Source: Sebastes aleutianus
Lineage: Eukaryota > Chordata > Actinopteri > Perciformes > Sebastidae
Assembly: GCA_916700875.1 (NCBI GenBank)
Contig: CAKAKS010000039.1
Coordinates: 14,295,139 to 14,359,138 of the forward strand
DNA: 64,000 bases
Direction of reading: 5' to 3'
Part shown: positions 49,322 to 60,687 of the stretch, one piece after another
Layout: every line of letters begins with the position of its first letter
Numbering within the stretch: the stretch's first letter is position 1
Program-made: the position numbers and the translations under genes
Notes under the pieces: model-generated
The model's database searches: none
What the model was told of the DNA's origin: nothing
Seen by the model: the letters and a program-made list of their open reading frames with translations, nothing else

Positions 49322-50650
49322 TAGACAGGGTTCTTACACATATTCCACACTTTTCCAGACTCAAATTTCCAGGCTTCTCGTTAGATTTTTCAGACCATAT
49401 TAGACAACTGCTGTGACAAGACGACATCGCTTTTGCCCCTTACATATGGTTTACATTTGCCGCCTCCCCCATGTTGGAGATGTCGACCGTTTTTACACAA
49501 AGTTTGCATCTAGCTTTTTTCCCCCCATTTGGAATCTTAAACCAACAAGGCTTTATAATTTATATGGGATCAAGCCAGCCCTTGGAAAACTTGCTTTTAC
49601 CCATTGTGGCCGTTCAGTCCACACTCCTACGTAGAAAGTTGGAAGACGTTTCACTGTCAAACATCTCTGCCCAAAGAACAAGTAAACTCACCGGTATAAC
49701 CTATTCTCGTATTGTTTTCCCTTAACATACTGAACAAATCATATTATATTATTGTTCCCCCACATTATTTTGTTTCTTTTCTTGTTCAGACAAGCTTAAT
49801 ATTTGTTTATTTGTGATGCTATGTATTACGGCTGGGATGATTCACCTATTTCCCGATTCGATACTATCACGATACTTGGGTGCTGATTCGATATGTATTG
49901 AGATTTTTAAGTATTGTGATTCTACAAGTATTGCGATTTGATATTACGATTTAATGCGATTTTTGTTAACTTTTTTAACAGTGGACCATGGGAAAAAGTT
50001 GAATAATACACTTCTTGGGACTTTTACTTTGGAAAATATCTAAATTAATACATAAAAATGTTTGATTTTCAGCATGTATGTAGTCAGAGATGTCCTGAAG
50101 TTAAATATATAGTAGCGTCAGCTGATTTGACCACAGAGAGTGTTTCCATGCTTTACTGTATGTGTAGTGCTTACCACTTTGGATTTAACATTTCTTTCAA
50201 AATCTTAAATTTGGTTGCTGATGTCCGGATTTGACACAGTTATAAGGCACTTGGGACAGAGCTCTTTTGCAGGCTGTGACGTGCAGATGTAGAGGCAGCT
50301 CTGCGTAGGAATGTGCGTTCAGTTGCAGGCCATAGCCTTCCTTACTTCTTGCCTTGCTTTGAGCAACATCAAGCTCGCTATGGCCCGCGCTCTCTCACAC
50401 ATTAGTAAACATTTTGGCTACGCTAACTGCTCCAAACACCATAAAAACACTCTGCTGCTTGTATGATCAATTTATTTTTTAGAAAGTCTGAATTTTATAT
50501 TTTAGAAAACAGAACAGGGCAAAAGTCTGGAAACAGAAATGTTTTTCCATACTCTTTTCTTTTTTCCATACTTATCCAGACCTGGATTTTTACTAAAAAT
50601 CGAATTACTGACTGCATGCATTGGGCAGCTTCCCCTGGAAACGGTGCCTT
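49322..50650. mobile_element. Possible decayed DNA transposon around a nested MITE
   Basis: The left margin CAGGGTTCTTACACATATTC and the words TTTTCCAGACTCAAATTTCC resemble termini of a fish DNA transposon family. Related words TCCATACTTATCCAGACCTG recur near 50568. In between lies the family A copy at 49827. No transposase frame is readable. Boundaries are guesses. Confidence 0.3.
49827..50195 (-). mobile_element. hAT-type MITE, family A copy 4 (one-ended)
   Basis: Left end TACGGCTGGGATGATTCACC as in copy 1. It follows copy 1 with further internal deletions, jumping from GTAGCGTCAGCTGATTTGAC to GTGTTTCCATGCTTTACTGT, and fades out after TTACCACTTTGGATTTAAC. The second terminus is missing. 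Confidence 0.75.
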
Positions 50651-51802
50651 AGGATAGGTTAAAGAAACTGTGATTCATATAGTTTGCAGGGCTTTGGCTC
50701 CTACCGAGATGTAGATGATATACTTAACACAGAATAACTTTATTTGAATCTTATTTGAATAATTTTGAAACAGGATCTGCTAAAAAAAAAAAGAGGGTGC
50801 ATATGCTCAGATGAGATGTGGCTTTGAAGCGATACTCATAAGGGCTGCTGGCTGGTGTGTGTCTGCTGGGTAATATATTATGCATTACAGAGGGGATTAG
50901 TGGGGCTAAGGTCATGTAATGCTTAAAATCAGCAGCTCTGACATCAGTCATCAATCAGTCATAGTATCAGTCTGTCAGCCTTTTAGCAACTGGAACAAAA
51001 CACAGACTTCATTTAACAGTAACAATCGTGAACTGCTTTTACCCTATATATGTGTGTGTGAGTGTGTGTGTGTGTGTGTGTATAAATGTGAATGGACTCA
51101 TGGGGGGGATGCCATTTATAGTAACATGCTGTGGAGAAGCACTGTTGACCTTCCTGCTCCCTGACCTGCTCATAACTGCAGGGGTTGCATGTTTTAACTA
51201 AGCAACTGAGCTCAGACCAGCTGAAGAAATGCCATTCAAAAGGACAAAACTGAACACCTCCTGCAACTCTCCAGGGATCCAATAAACCTTGCAAAATTCA
51301 CAGCATATCATTAAATGCACATATAAGCGTAATTTACTTTTTCCTTATAGGAAAGTAAAAGGCTTTATTTGGATCCGATTCAAAGGTCTTCATCTCCCTC
51401 TAGAGGCAGGCGAGAGAAGCTACAATGACCAGTTTACTGCATGTGTCCTGCTCTTTCATCATCTTCCTTCCACCATTGCGCCACGGTGAATCATCTGTAA
51501 AATGTACGTAGTGGTAATATCCCCCCGTACTTTTCTCAATCCTGTCAAAGCTCTGCTGTCGAGTTTCAGAGAGGAGTCACTTCCGCATTTAAAACCACCG
51601 ATTCCTCCCTATAAATAGCCACCCAGCACACACGTACGCCTCAGTTATCACAAACACACAAGTAAAGTGATTCACCTGACATCATTGTTTTTGCTACTTT
51701 ATATATGGACTATATATATTTATATATATCTTGTTTCTTTTTACCCTGTTGTATGTAGGCTTAGTTGAACAAACTCAGATCTTTTATTGCATTCAGTTTC
51801 TT
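50651..51802. other. Intronic stretch
   Basis: (GT)n at 51050-51081 and a TATATA patch at 51700-51730. Nothing else recognised. Confidence 0.55.
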
Positions 51803-51871
51803 CACAGCTGCTAAGATTACATAATTGTCAGAAAATCATTAAAGCAACTATTTTGATAATTGTTTCATCAT

Positions 51872-52578
51872 TTAAAGCCTCTGAACACCCACACAGGTGT
51901 TTTCAGTTCTTCTGGCTGATTAGACCTCTGCTCAGGTTGAAGGTGGGCCAAAGCTTTGATGGGAATTTAATCGGTTCAAATCTTCACCTACCAGTAACAA
52001 TGATAAAGGTGTAATTTGTCCCGCCTTAATAGGTTGAACAAAGCTAACAGGAGACTCAGGACGATGTCACTCAATGAGTTTATACACGCCCACACATGGT
52101 GCCTTCAAATGGGGTCGTGTTTACCGTGTTCACGAGAAGAGTCCATATGACCGCCCCCCCTCTTGTGGTATTCACGACCTCTTAAGTGGAAAGTTTCTGA
52201 AAGCTCCGAGTTCACGAGTTGTGATGCGTTTGTTGACGTTGTCAGTGCATAATAAGTTAATATGTATTGTAATTTTATTGTTCTTCTTCATAATTTTATA
52301 ATATATCTGAGGTAAATGTTGTTATTCCCAACGGCCTCATCTTTTTCCTCTGTCATTATGCCTTTGCATTTACTGCATTACGTTACCCACTTCCTTCCTT
52401 CCTTAGCAGCGGTCTTCTCACAACTTAACCACTTGAACGGCAAGCACATTGTGTACACGACTTCCCATGTTGTAAACACGAGCTCACTAGTTTCATTTGA
52501 AGGCACCAACAGTCCTGAGAAGAGGTCTAATCAGTCAGATTAACTGAAAACACCTGTGGGGGTGTTCAGAGGCTTTAA
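51872..52578. mobile_element. TTAA-flanked foldback MITE (nested, level 2)
   Basis: Inverted repeats of about 67 bp: the left starts TTAAAGCCTCTGAACACC and the right ends GGTGTTCAGAGGCTTTAA. TTAA sits at 51872-51875 and 52575-52578, as in piggyBac-type insertion. It contains the 52097-52508 element close to its right arm. Confidence 0.8.
52097..52508. mobile_element. MITE, TGGTGC family copy 2 (nested, level 3)
   Basis: Starts TGGTGCCTTCAAATGGGGTC and ends TTTCATTTGAAGGCACCA. It is 412 bp, flanked by ACA on both sides (a 3-bp duplication), and matches 5154-5532 along its length. Confidence 0.85.
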
Positions 52579-52700
52579 GTAATTTTTAAGCAACAATACC
52601 ACGTCTTCTCTGGTGTCAATTTCTCAACATGAGAATTTTCTGTTTTTCTCAGTTTCATATCATCATTTGAATTTTGGATTGAACGTGGTATTTGTTTCTC

Positions 52701-55407
52701 AGAGATATTTGGACTCTGAGAAACTTTTATAAATATTTCCACTGTATTCGTCTGATAAATAAACTTGAAAGTATTCATTTTATGAAACAGGTGACCACCA
52801 TGCCCCAACATGAAGCAGATTATTTAATTTGAGAAAAAGACAACTTTATTGCTGTAAGTTTTATAATCATATCAATGAATTGATAAAGTTTTGTAATGAG
52901 CATTAAAGAGAGCATTAACAATCTTTTCAAAATGCTTTGCTGTAAGACAGCTGTTGCTATGACAACCATGGTCACACTTTTGTCTCTGAAAGTGAGAAAC
53001 CCTTCAAAAGAGATGCTGCTCCGTCAGTCTCTGAGCTGGACCGAATCCACTGCTGATTCAGGCTGATTCTCCCTGTTAGTTGGCTAATACGATCTTTACA
53101 TAAACAATGTCGAAAATGAACTAGTGTAAACATTTCACTGTTCTTTGTGACACCATTAATCATGCAGCAACAGATGAGCTGTGGTAGGCCAGGTGTTTCT
53201 CAATATTAAGCCCCACATTAAGTCACATTTCTCAGAAACCATGCTGCTTCCTGTTGCAACAGGATGTTGATTGCTCCCCCTCAGCTGGTTTCACTGTTTA
53301 TGCACATGCTTGAGCGATGTCCCTACCGCACAAACAGACCAACACCTGCCAATACTGAGTCCTCATTAGGGGCAAAAATATAAAATATACAGAATATTTT
53401 CTTAGTTTTCACTGAGTATATGAGCCAACAGGTGTGTGATTGTAGGGCAATTGTTTTCCAATGGTGAAAAATGTGTAAGCCACTATCCAAACACCACATT
53501 ACAGAGGAAAGACACTAATAGTTAAAATACAATAAAATACAAAAGGGCATATTAAAGCAGGCCATTTCACCCCCAAGTGGTGCAGAAACACGAATGCCAT
53601 CAAACTATTAGTTTTCACAATAAATAAATATGCACATGTTCATCTCACAGGTTTGTGTATACGTAAAGTATTTTGGAAATTTTAGCTTGTGTGTTCTTTT
53701 GCCAATTACAATGCTAACAAGCAATTAGAGACTCTCAGCTAATCCTGATGGACAGTGAACCCTGGTTCAAGAGAGGGTGACGAGAAAGGGATTAAAACAA
53801 AGCCCTTCTTTCTACTGCTCATTTTGATCATGAAATAAAAACAATATTTTATTTTTGTTTGTTTAGTGAAGGTTGAATATTGCAAATGTGTAAAGTGATT
53901 CACGGGTCATATCGGTGGCTGTCTATCCTGTAAGTGCTGCTAACAAGACAGCTCTTCATTATGACAAGGACCTGTTCTCTGTTAACTCACTCCATATGGA
54001 AGACAATCAGCCCCACTGGGACCTGTGTCAACCAAGAGTGTGCAACCGTCACAAAATTATACATACGTGCATACATTTATGGCAAAAAAAATGCACACAC
54101 AAAAGGGAGAGAAAGTGAACTTGGAAGCGAATAGAGATTGGTCTTTCTACTCAGACATCTGCTCGGTCCCAGAGACAGATGGCGAGCCAATCAGACCGCC
54201 TGGTGCTTCTGCTGCTCTCCGCCTCCCATGCCTCCCTCCCCTAAACCTGCATCCTGGCACACATGACAGGTGGCACCTTGCAAATGTGACACCGCCATTG
54301 CCCTGGAAAATAATTTATTGATTCATTACATTAAAACTGGCGAGCAGCAGATAAGCAGAAAAACCACAAATCCAACCTAAACCACTTTAACTTCTTTTTC
54401 ATGACCTTAAATTCACAACAAATTTGTTCACAGAGATGAGATCCACAACCAGACACAAAAAGCAATAGACCGCGTACACTAACTGACCTCCTCTGCTGGT
54501 AAATGCAGAACACCTTTGCCATACCCAGAGGCTTGCCTCAGATTCGGCCATGATTGATTAAACTGGAATACGCTGAGCTCATTGTGCTTAGATGCTGCAA
54601 CACCGAGCAGAAAACCCTCATTTATCTTCCATGAAAGGTTTATTTCCACGGCAGCTTGACCTTCTAAAGGGGACAGCCGTCAGATAAATGTCATATGTGG
54701 GCTTTGCGGTGGGCAATATCCTGCCAGCCAACTGAAAAATGATGTGATGTGAATCTCCTAAAGTCGCTGCAGGAATCTCATCCAAACATTTCTGTCTTGT
54801 TTGTTCTGGAAGCGTTGATCGACTGCACCGCATGGTAGGTCATGTGTGAGTAAACGGGTATGGTGTGTAAACGTAGAAGCATGTGTGGGCGAGAAGGAAA
54901 AAGATGCGGCTCTTTTTTTCGTGCTGCTGTTCAATCAATGAAATGGCCAGTATCGTACAGTGAATGCAAATACACACGCAGCCAGACAGTTTATGCACAA
55001 ACTCGTCGACCCAAGAATCACATAATTAGCATGCCTTGATTCATCTGAGCAATTTCAGTCAATGCACCTGCAGAGGTATACCCAGAACAGAGATGGAGAG
55101 ACCTATTAAACATCAGGATGAAGGCAGAGAGAGAGACAGGGAATCACTTTGATGAGCATCTGCCAGGGTGCACATGCTGGGTCACGTCCTGCTCGCTAAT
55201 GGCTGTTTCATTAACCCCTTCCTCACATCACCTAACACAAGATAAGCTCAGTTGATAACCAGGCTCACGGCCCAGCCGGTCGGCCATTAGACTCACACTC
55301 CACTGAAAGCCTGCCGCGTACATTAACATGCAGGGCGGGATGCACTGCGCACACACACACACACTCTGCAAACACTTCACATATTCACACCTGAGACCAT
55401 CCTCTGG

Positions 55408-55462
<55 letters not shown>

Positions 55463-56331
55463 AATGACCACAGCTGAGCGAGCAGATACTCTGGTGAAGT
55501 CAATTAGAATTGAGGCGCCTTCACCTCTGCAGCTCATCAATAGTCCTTAAACAGGCTGCAGTGTAAACAGCTCAGAAGATTTAATGGTATGCTGTGGTCT
55601 CTCTCACACACACACACACACCAACCCTTATACATTTATGCATGTGGTGAGAGGTGAGAACCATTTCTCTCGCTTGCGCTTCCTCTTGCTTACTCTTTTC
55701 TTCTCATTTCCATGTTTTCTCTTCCTCTTACTCCGGAAAAAAGTGAATTTCTGGTTTAAATGGTATTGAAGAAAAGGTTACAACCAAATCCAGCCTAAAC
55801 CAGGATTCCTCTATGATACCCCTTTGATCATATAGACAGGCCAATCAATACTGTGATCATGGATAACTTTCAAAGCTGGACACCAGAGAATCAAAGCTTC
55901 AATCAATATCACACCTGCAGCTGCGTGCACGACTTCGTGGACTCAGCAAATGGTTTTACACTCAACCTTGAAGCAACTAATGATGTAATAACATCAAGAT
56001 AACAGAATAAACCTGCAGTCATCAAAGCCTTTATAGTAACATGAACTTGAACACATGTAATGTAAGAACCCACAAACTATTATATCCATCTCTGCAGCTC
56101 TCTGGAGCTTAATGTTTTGCCTTTTTAAATTCATTGTCTTAAAATAAATGTCAATTCTCTCATTAACCCGGTATCCAGCAGCAGCTGTTAGAAAGACAAA
56201 CTTACCATCTAGTTTGTGATCTGGATGTTAGCTAACATGTTAGCCAGAACAACTTTAGTAACAACTTTATGATGCGTCCTCAGCCCGACAGTCTGTGTGA
56301 TAGATTGCAATGAAAAAATCTGGCTCTTATT
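52701..56331. other. Intronic stretch
   Basis: (CA)n at 55410-55460 and short CA runs at 55352-55365 and 55602-55620. Mostly AT-rich and unique-looking. A 21-bp word at 56203-56223 recurs at 60530-60550. No exon recognised. Confidence 0.55.
55410..55460. repeat. (CA)n microsatellite
   Basis: About 25 uninterrupted CA units. Confidence 0.98.
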
Positions 56332-57104
56332 TTAAAAGGACTGTTTATAACATCTTACACGTATAAATCACCGGGTCGGTGTTCCGTGCACGCTCGCATG
56401 TGGCTACGTTGTTCAGACAAGACTCCATCCCAATCTACACGGAAGCACCAAAAACGCAAAGTTATATCTAGTGAAGCCCGTCTTGTTAAACAGTGTTGGC
56501 CGCGGTCGGAGGACGCGGGGGAGACCGTAGCTTTGGTCTCCAGGGCCGGAGTCTCTGCTGTACTCTGCTCCTCTGCTCCCTTGACTGCCTGCCTTCACTC
56601 AGCTCGCTCCACCTCACGTGCATGCGCGCACACTACACACTGCAGGAGAGTTAGTAGCTCTGAGAATATCTAGTGAATGTACAGTGGACGTTTGTGCAGA
56701 AATAAATACTGCAGCTCCTCCAGACCAACAGAGGTTTCCTGTGTCTTGTGAAGTGACAGGGCTCCGCAGTGAGAAACGTTATCGTCTCCGACCGGGTGCC
56801 GGTGTCTTCCCTGTTTCCTCCGACCGCGGTCGGGAGGCTGAAGCAGGAAAAGCCAACACCAGAATCAGCAGTGATTCATGGAGAGACCTCCGTCTGGTCA
56901 GCTAACATTACTGCCAAGCAGGTGAACTATAGAGTGATATTGTGGTTTTAGCTGACGTGTGTCGCCTCACTGTTTTGAGCTATGCTCGTTCATGTCTATG
57001 TAGAGCGAACACAAGCGCGAGCCCGACGCAGACTTTCGTTGACTTAACGGCCACAGGTATCGCTGTTAACGAGCATTTCCGATTCTTACAAACAGTCTCT
57101 TTAA
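56332..57104. mobile_element. TTAA-flanked, CpG-rich MITE
   Basis: Left TTAAAAGGACTGTTTATAAC. The right end reverse complemented is TTAAAGAGACTGTTTGTAAG. TTAA lies on both outer ends. It is 773 bp, unusually CpG-rich inside (GGCCGCGGTCGGAGGACGCG near 56500, and CCGACCGCGGTCGGG near 56820). Open frames inside are not exons. Confidence 0.75.
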
Positions 57105-57214
57105 GGCCTGCTGCTGTTTTATGTTTGAGACTCACAGATATATAAGTCTATAGATCAAGCCTAACTCCTTTTTAGGTCATTTTACTTTATACTAGCTAAG
57201 TAAACAGTGAGGTG

Positions 57215-57478
57215 AAGCAGAACCAGCTCCTAACATCAATGAAGCATGACTGTCCTGCAGTCAGAATGCAGCTTTAGTAAAATGATTAACTGGAAATTTA
57301 TTCAGTTTTTTTTTGTATTTATTATGGAGAAACTAGCACTATAAATAATAAAAAAGGGAATTGGGGGGAAAAGAAGAAACACAAAACTTTTAAAGAATAT
57401 TAGGAAGGAGCAGATAGTGAGACAACATTAGTAAAAAAAAAAGAATAAATGATAATGAAATGCCATCTGTGAAAAGGT
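57215..57478. repeat. Diverged tandem duplication, left copy
   Basis: From AACCAGCTCCTAACATCA to AATGCCATCTGTG. It repeats at 57564-57820, with CTGCAGTCA...TGCAGCTTTA, AAAATGATTAACTGG and GCAGATAGTGAGACA in the same order. Confidence 0.8.
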
Positions 57479-57563
57479 GTGGGTCTCACTGAATGCATTT
57501 TTTCCTGTTGTAAAGTAAAAGTGTTTCTTTCCCCCTGCAGCAACTACAGAGCTTTAGATAGCT

Positions 57564-57820
57564 GACATCAGCACAACCAGCTCCTAACATCACTCAAGCA
57601 TGACTGTTCTGCAGTCACACTGCAGCTTTAGGAAAATGATTAACTGGGAAATTATTCTGATTTTTTATTTATTTATTTATTATAGAGAAAGCACTGTATA
57701 CGCATATAGCCTATACAAAAAGGGAAGTGGAGAGAAAGAAGATCAAGCACTTAGGACAAGAACATAAAGTGGCAGATAGTGAGACATCAGTAAAAACAAT
57801 AACGAGATGCCATCTGTGCT
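57564..57820. repeat. Diverged tandem duplication, right copy
   Basis: Direct repeat of 57215-57478, with a period of about 345 bp and several indels. Confidence 0.8.
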
Positions 57821-58380
57821 TCTCATAGCCTACTAATCACCCATAAGAAGCAGGAATCTATGCGGACAGGGTATAAACTGGAGAACCTCGAGATGAATTA
57901 CTGTACACTATGTGCTCGCTCAAATCAGATGCACCAAATGTCCGCAGTTACGTACATCAGACACACTTACACAAAATGTTATCTGCTTCTCTCCCCCTCT
58001 GCCATTGTTGCAGGGCAATAATCAATTATCTCAGTATGATGTCATTCTGCTAACCCTCCCCCATACTGTTCAACCCTCGTGTGTACACTGGCTGCTCTCT
58101 ATCGTAGTGTGCATCACATCAGGAATGGAAACAACAATCTTATATTGGGAAAATAATCTCCAAAAACACTGATAATAATAATAATTCATATTTCATTGTG
58201 TCAAGTTTTTAGGGATGAGCACTCATTTTGACACAATGCACATTAAGTCACATGTAACATCACGTCATAGAGCGGTGATTTGATTACCGCTGAATGAATC
58301 ATCTGGCTTGATCACTCTGAGTCATCTGGCCTCCATCCTCAGTGACAGGATAATTGAATGAAGGGTAGTAATGAAGAGAC
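57821..58380. other. Intronic stretch, nothing recognised
   Basis: No exon or repeat recognised up to the LINE remnant. Confidence 0.5.
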
Positions 58381-59060
58381 ATGGACGCCAACATGAAGGG
58401 CGGCTACAAGACTTGCTTTTCCTTCGAGGCCAAAAAGGGTCTCGTTGCTGGCACCTTTATTGTGCTGGACTACGGCAATGTTCTATACATGCATGCATCT
58501 TCTCAAAGCCTTTACACGCTGGATACTGTCTACCATGGAGATTTAAAGCCCTTACACACCATTGCTCTTTGTATGCTCGGGTAGGATGGTCTGCCTTGTC
58601 CTTATTTATAAGGCTATTCTTGGTCTGCTTCCATCTTACCTACGAACCTACAAAAAAGTACAGGAAGTTACCATCTTCACTCCCAGGACTTAATCCCATT
58701 AACTATCCCCAAAGTCCGTACTGAACTGGGAAAAAAGGCATTCAAGTATGCTGATCCCTCTTCTTGGAATCAGCTATAAAATGACCTGAATCTTCGAGAG
58801 CTGGTCTCACTGAATGTCTTTAAAGTGCTTCTAAAAGACTTGGAAGCAGGCACATCTGGCTGCAGATGTTTTGAATGCTGTTGAATGTTTTTTCGATACC
58901 TGATGATGCTGTAATTTGTCTTCGTTTTATATTTTATGTTTGTTTTATGTTTTCAACCGTGTAACTTTTCTGCTGCCTATCTTGGCCAGGACACTTTTGG
59001 AAAAGAGATTTCTAATCTCTATGATTTTTTTACTCATAAAGATTAAATAAGTATGGTCTT
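58381..59060 (+). pseudogene. LINE remnant: C-terminal ORF2 region and 3' end
   Basis: Frame 1 reads VLDYGNVLYMHASSQSLYTL and breaks after HGDLK. The next frame continues ALTHHCSLYARVGWSALSL, then a third YKAILGLLPSYLRTY, followed later by RTELGKKAFKYADPSSWNQL. This order is typical of the region after the reverse-transcriptase domain in fish non-LTR retrotransposons. The frame changes at least twice and has stops. The 3' end reads TTGGCCAGGACACTTTTGGA...GATTAAATAAG, a common LINE tail. The element is 5'-truncated and inactive. Confidence 0.75.
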
Positions 59061-59979
59061 TGTTTTTGCGTTGGCCTCTATAGGTTTTGTATAGCTGGAT
59101 GCTTGCCTGAGTATAACTAACACCTCCATTATCAGGTTATCAACATGACTTCACAACGAGGCAAAGTTCAAGCCACACATGAGCGTCAATCATTGCTTTG
59201 GCAGATGCGCGACGATGTCACCACATCACAGAGCATTTGTCACGCAGGAAACAGAAGTGGTCTAACATGCACACTGCTGCTGTATCACTGAGGGGGCTAC
59301 TGTTCTCTCACTCTATGCAGAGCAGAACCCTCCAGCAATACGAAGATAATCCACTTAGCTTCTGCGTGTGTGTCAAGATACCAAGTTGCCCTGCTTTCCC
59401 TCAGCTGGGCCCAGTGTAACAGATAGAAAAAATGCATATTGATCAACTGCCCCTGCATATGGAGAAAGACAGCCACAAGAGATCTGCAAAAATACAAGAA
59501 GATGAGCCGGAGCAAAACATTGAGATAAACTGTGTTCCATTTTTTGACATCTCCGTCTCTAATTATGATTCTATGTGACACTTCATGTGCTCAATTTATG
59601 ATAAATCCTGGATTAGCTGCATGCGTAAAAAAAACTAAACCCGCTCTAATTGAAGCCTTAAAGATGTTGTTGGATTTAGTCTGTAATCACTGCTGTTATT
59701 TACCCCCCAAAAGGTACAGGTTTAAAGCACCTCTGTATAAATTTAATTTGGCTTTGTTCATTTTTTACATCAGGGCTCCCCCCCCCCAAGGTATAACCAT
59801 GTTGGAGATATAGCTGCTCTTCTCTGAGCCCTGAAGAGCGGAGCTAATCGGCTCAGTGATGAGCACGGTGGAGAGACTACAGCTGCTCCAGTTCTGATTT
59901 AAAGTACAAAAGGGAATCCTACAATCTAGAGCACACACATTAGTTTGAACCACAAAAAAGGAACGAATTTTCAGGATCA
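59061..59979. other. Stretch between LINE remnants
   Basis: No exon recognised. A C run at about 59779-59788. The sequence before 59980 may belong to the second LINE but is too decayed to tell. Confidence 0.45.
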
Positions 59980-60375
59980 AAATAGACGCCAGTCTTGTGC
60001 AGTAGTCAAAACTCGTCCCTATTTTTCGTCTTCAGAAACGAGCATTAAGAATTATGAACATCAAACTCACTCATCTCAACCTTTGTGTCTCCTGTCCAGC
60101 ATCCTCAGTGTTTATCGAGTAAACTTCAGATCGCTTAATTTGTGTACAGCTCTTTGAACAGGAACCTTCCCTCATATTTCAATGTTTCTATAATCAACAA
60201 TTCTACAATTATTCGACTCGATATAACTCCAAACTCAGACCTCCTATGTGTCGAACATCTTAGTTACAGTTTGGTTTACCGAGGTTCAGTGATATGGAAC
60301 GCTCTGCCATCTCATATCTTAAAGTTGGCACCAGAACAATTTAAGAAAGCCGTTAAAGGCTTGTTTTCCTTATAG
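59980..60375 (+). pseudogene. Second LINE remnant, C-terminal ORF2 region
   Basis: One frame gives LQKRALRIMNIKLTHLNLCV (about 60028-60087), the motif following reverse-transcriptase domains of several LINE clades. Another gives VYRVNFRSLNLCTAL, NLPSYFNVSIINNSTI and SLVYRGSVIWNALPSHI, ending QFKKAVKGLFSL and a stop at 60373-60375. At least one frameshift is present. It differs in sequence from the 58.4-kb remnant, so it is probably another clade. Confidence 0.65.
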
Positions 60376-60650
60376 ATAATCTCTGTAAATTGCTTATTCA
60401 TAACAAGCTTTTAGTAAACAAATACAATTTAAATCTTAGGTGAAAGACAAAGCTATAGGAGACATGTGAAATCCCTGTGATAGAGATCTCAACAGTAAAG
60501 CTGTAGCACGTCTAATTGAGGTCAAATGATACCATCTAGTTTGTGATCTGCTCCAATATCAGATGACAGCATGTCTCTGTGTGTCTTGGCTGGAGACAGA
60601 CTTGTTATTGATCTCTTCATCCTTTCCCTAAAACAGAAACCCATCAGAGC

Positions 60651-60687
<37 letters not shown>

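Larger units (their letters stand above)
51803..52700. mobile_element. hAT-type MITE, TAGGGCTGCAAC family, host of two nested elements
   Basis: The left piece has CACAGCTGCTAAGATTAC and GCAACTATTTTGATAATTG. The right piece, after 52578, continues GTAATTTTTAAGCAACAATACC and TTCTCAACATGAGAATTTTC. These are adjacent segments of this family in other copies I know. Interrupted at the sequence TTTAAGT by the 51872-52578 element. The right limit is approximate. Confidence 0.6.

Noticed and set aside
49413..49725. Overlapping 73- and 84-codon frames possibly from a transposase
   Set aside because: No catalytic residues or zinc-finger pattern visible. Too short and decayed to call.
56386..56951. Several open frames in the CpG-rich block
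   Set aside because: They lie wholly inside a TTAA-flanked MITE and are not exons.
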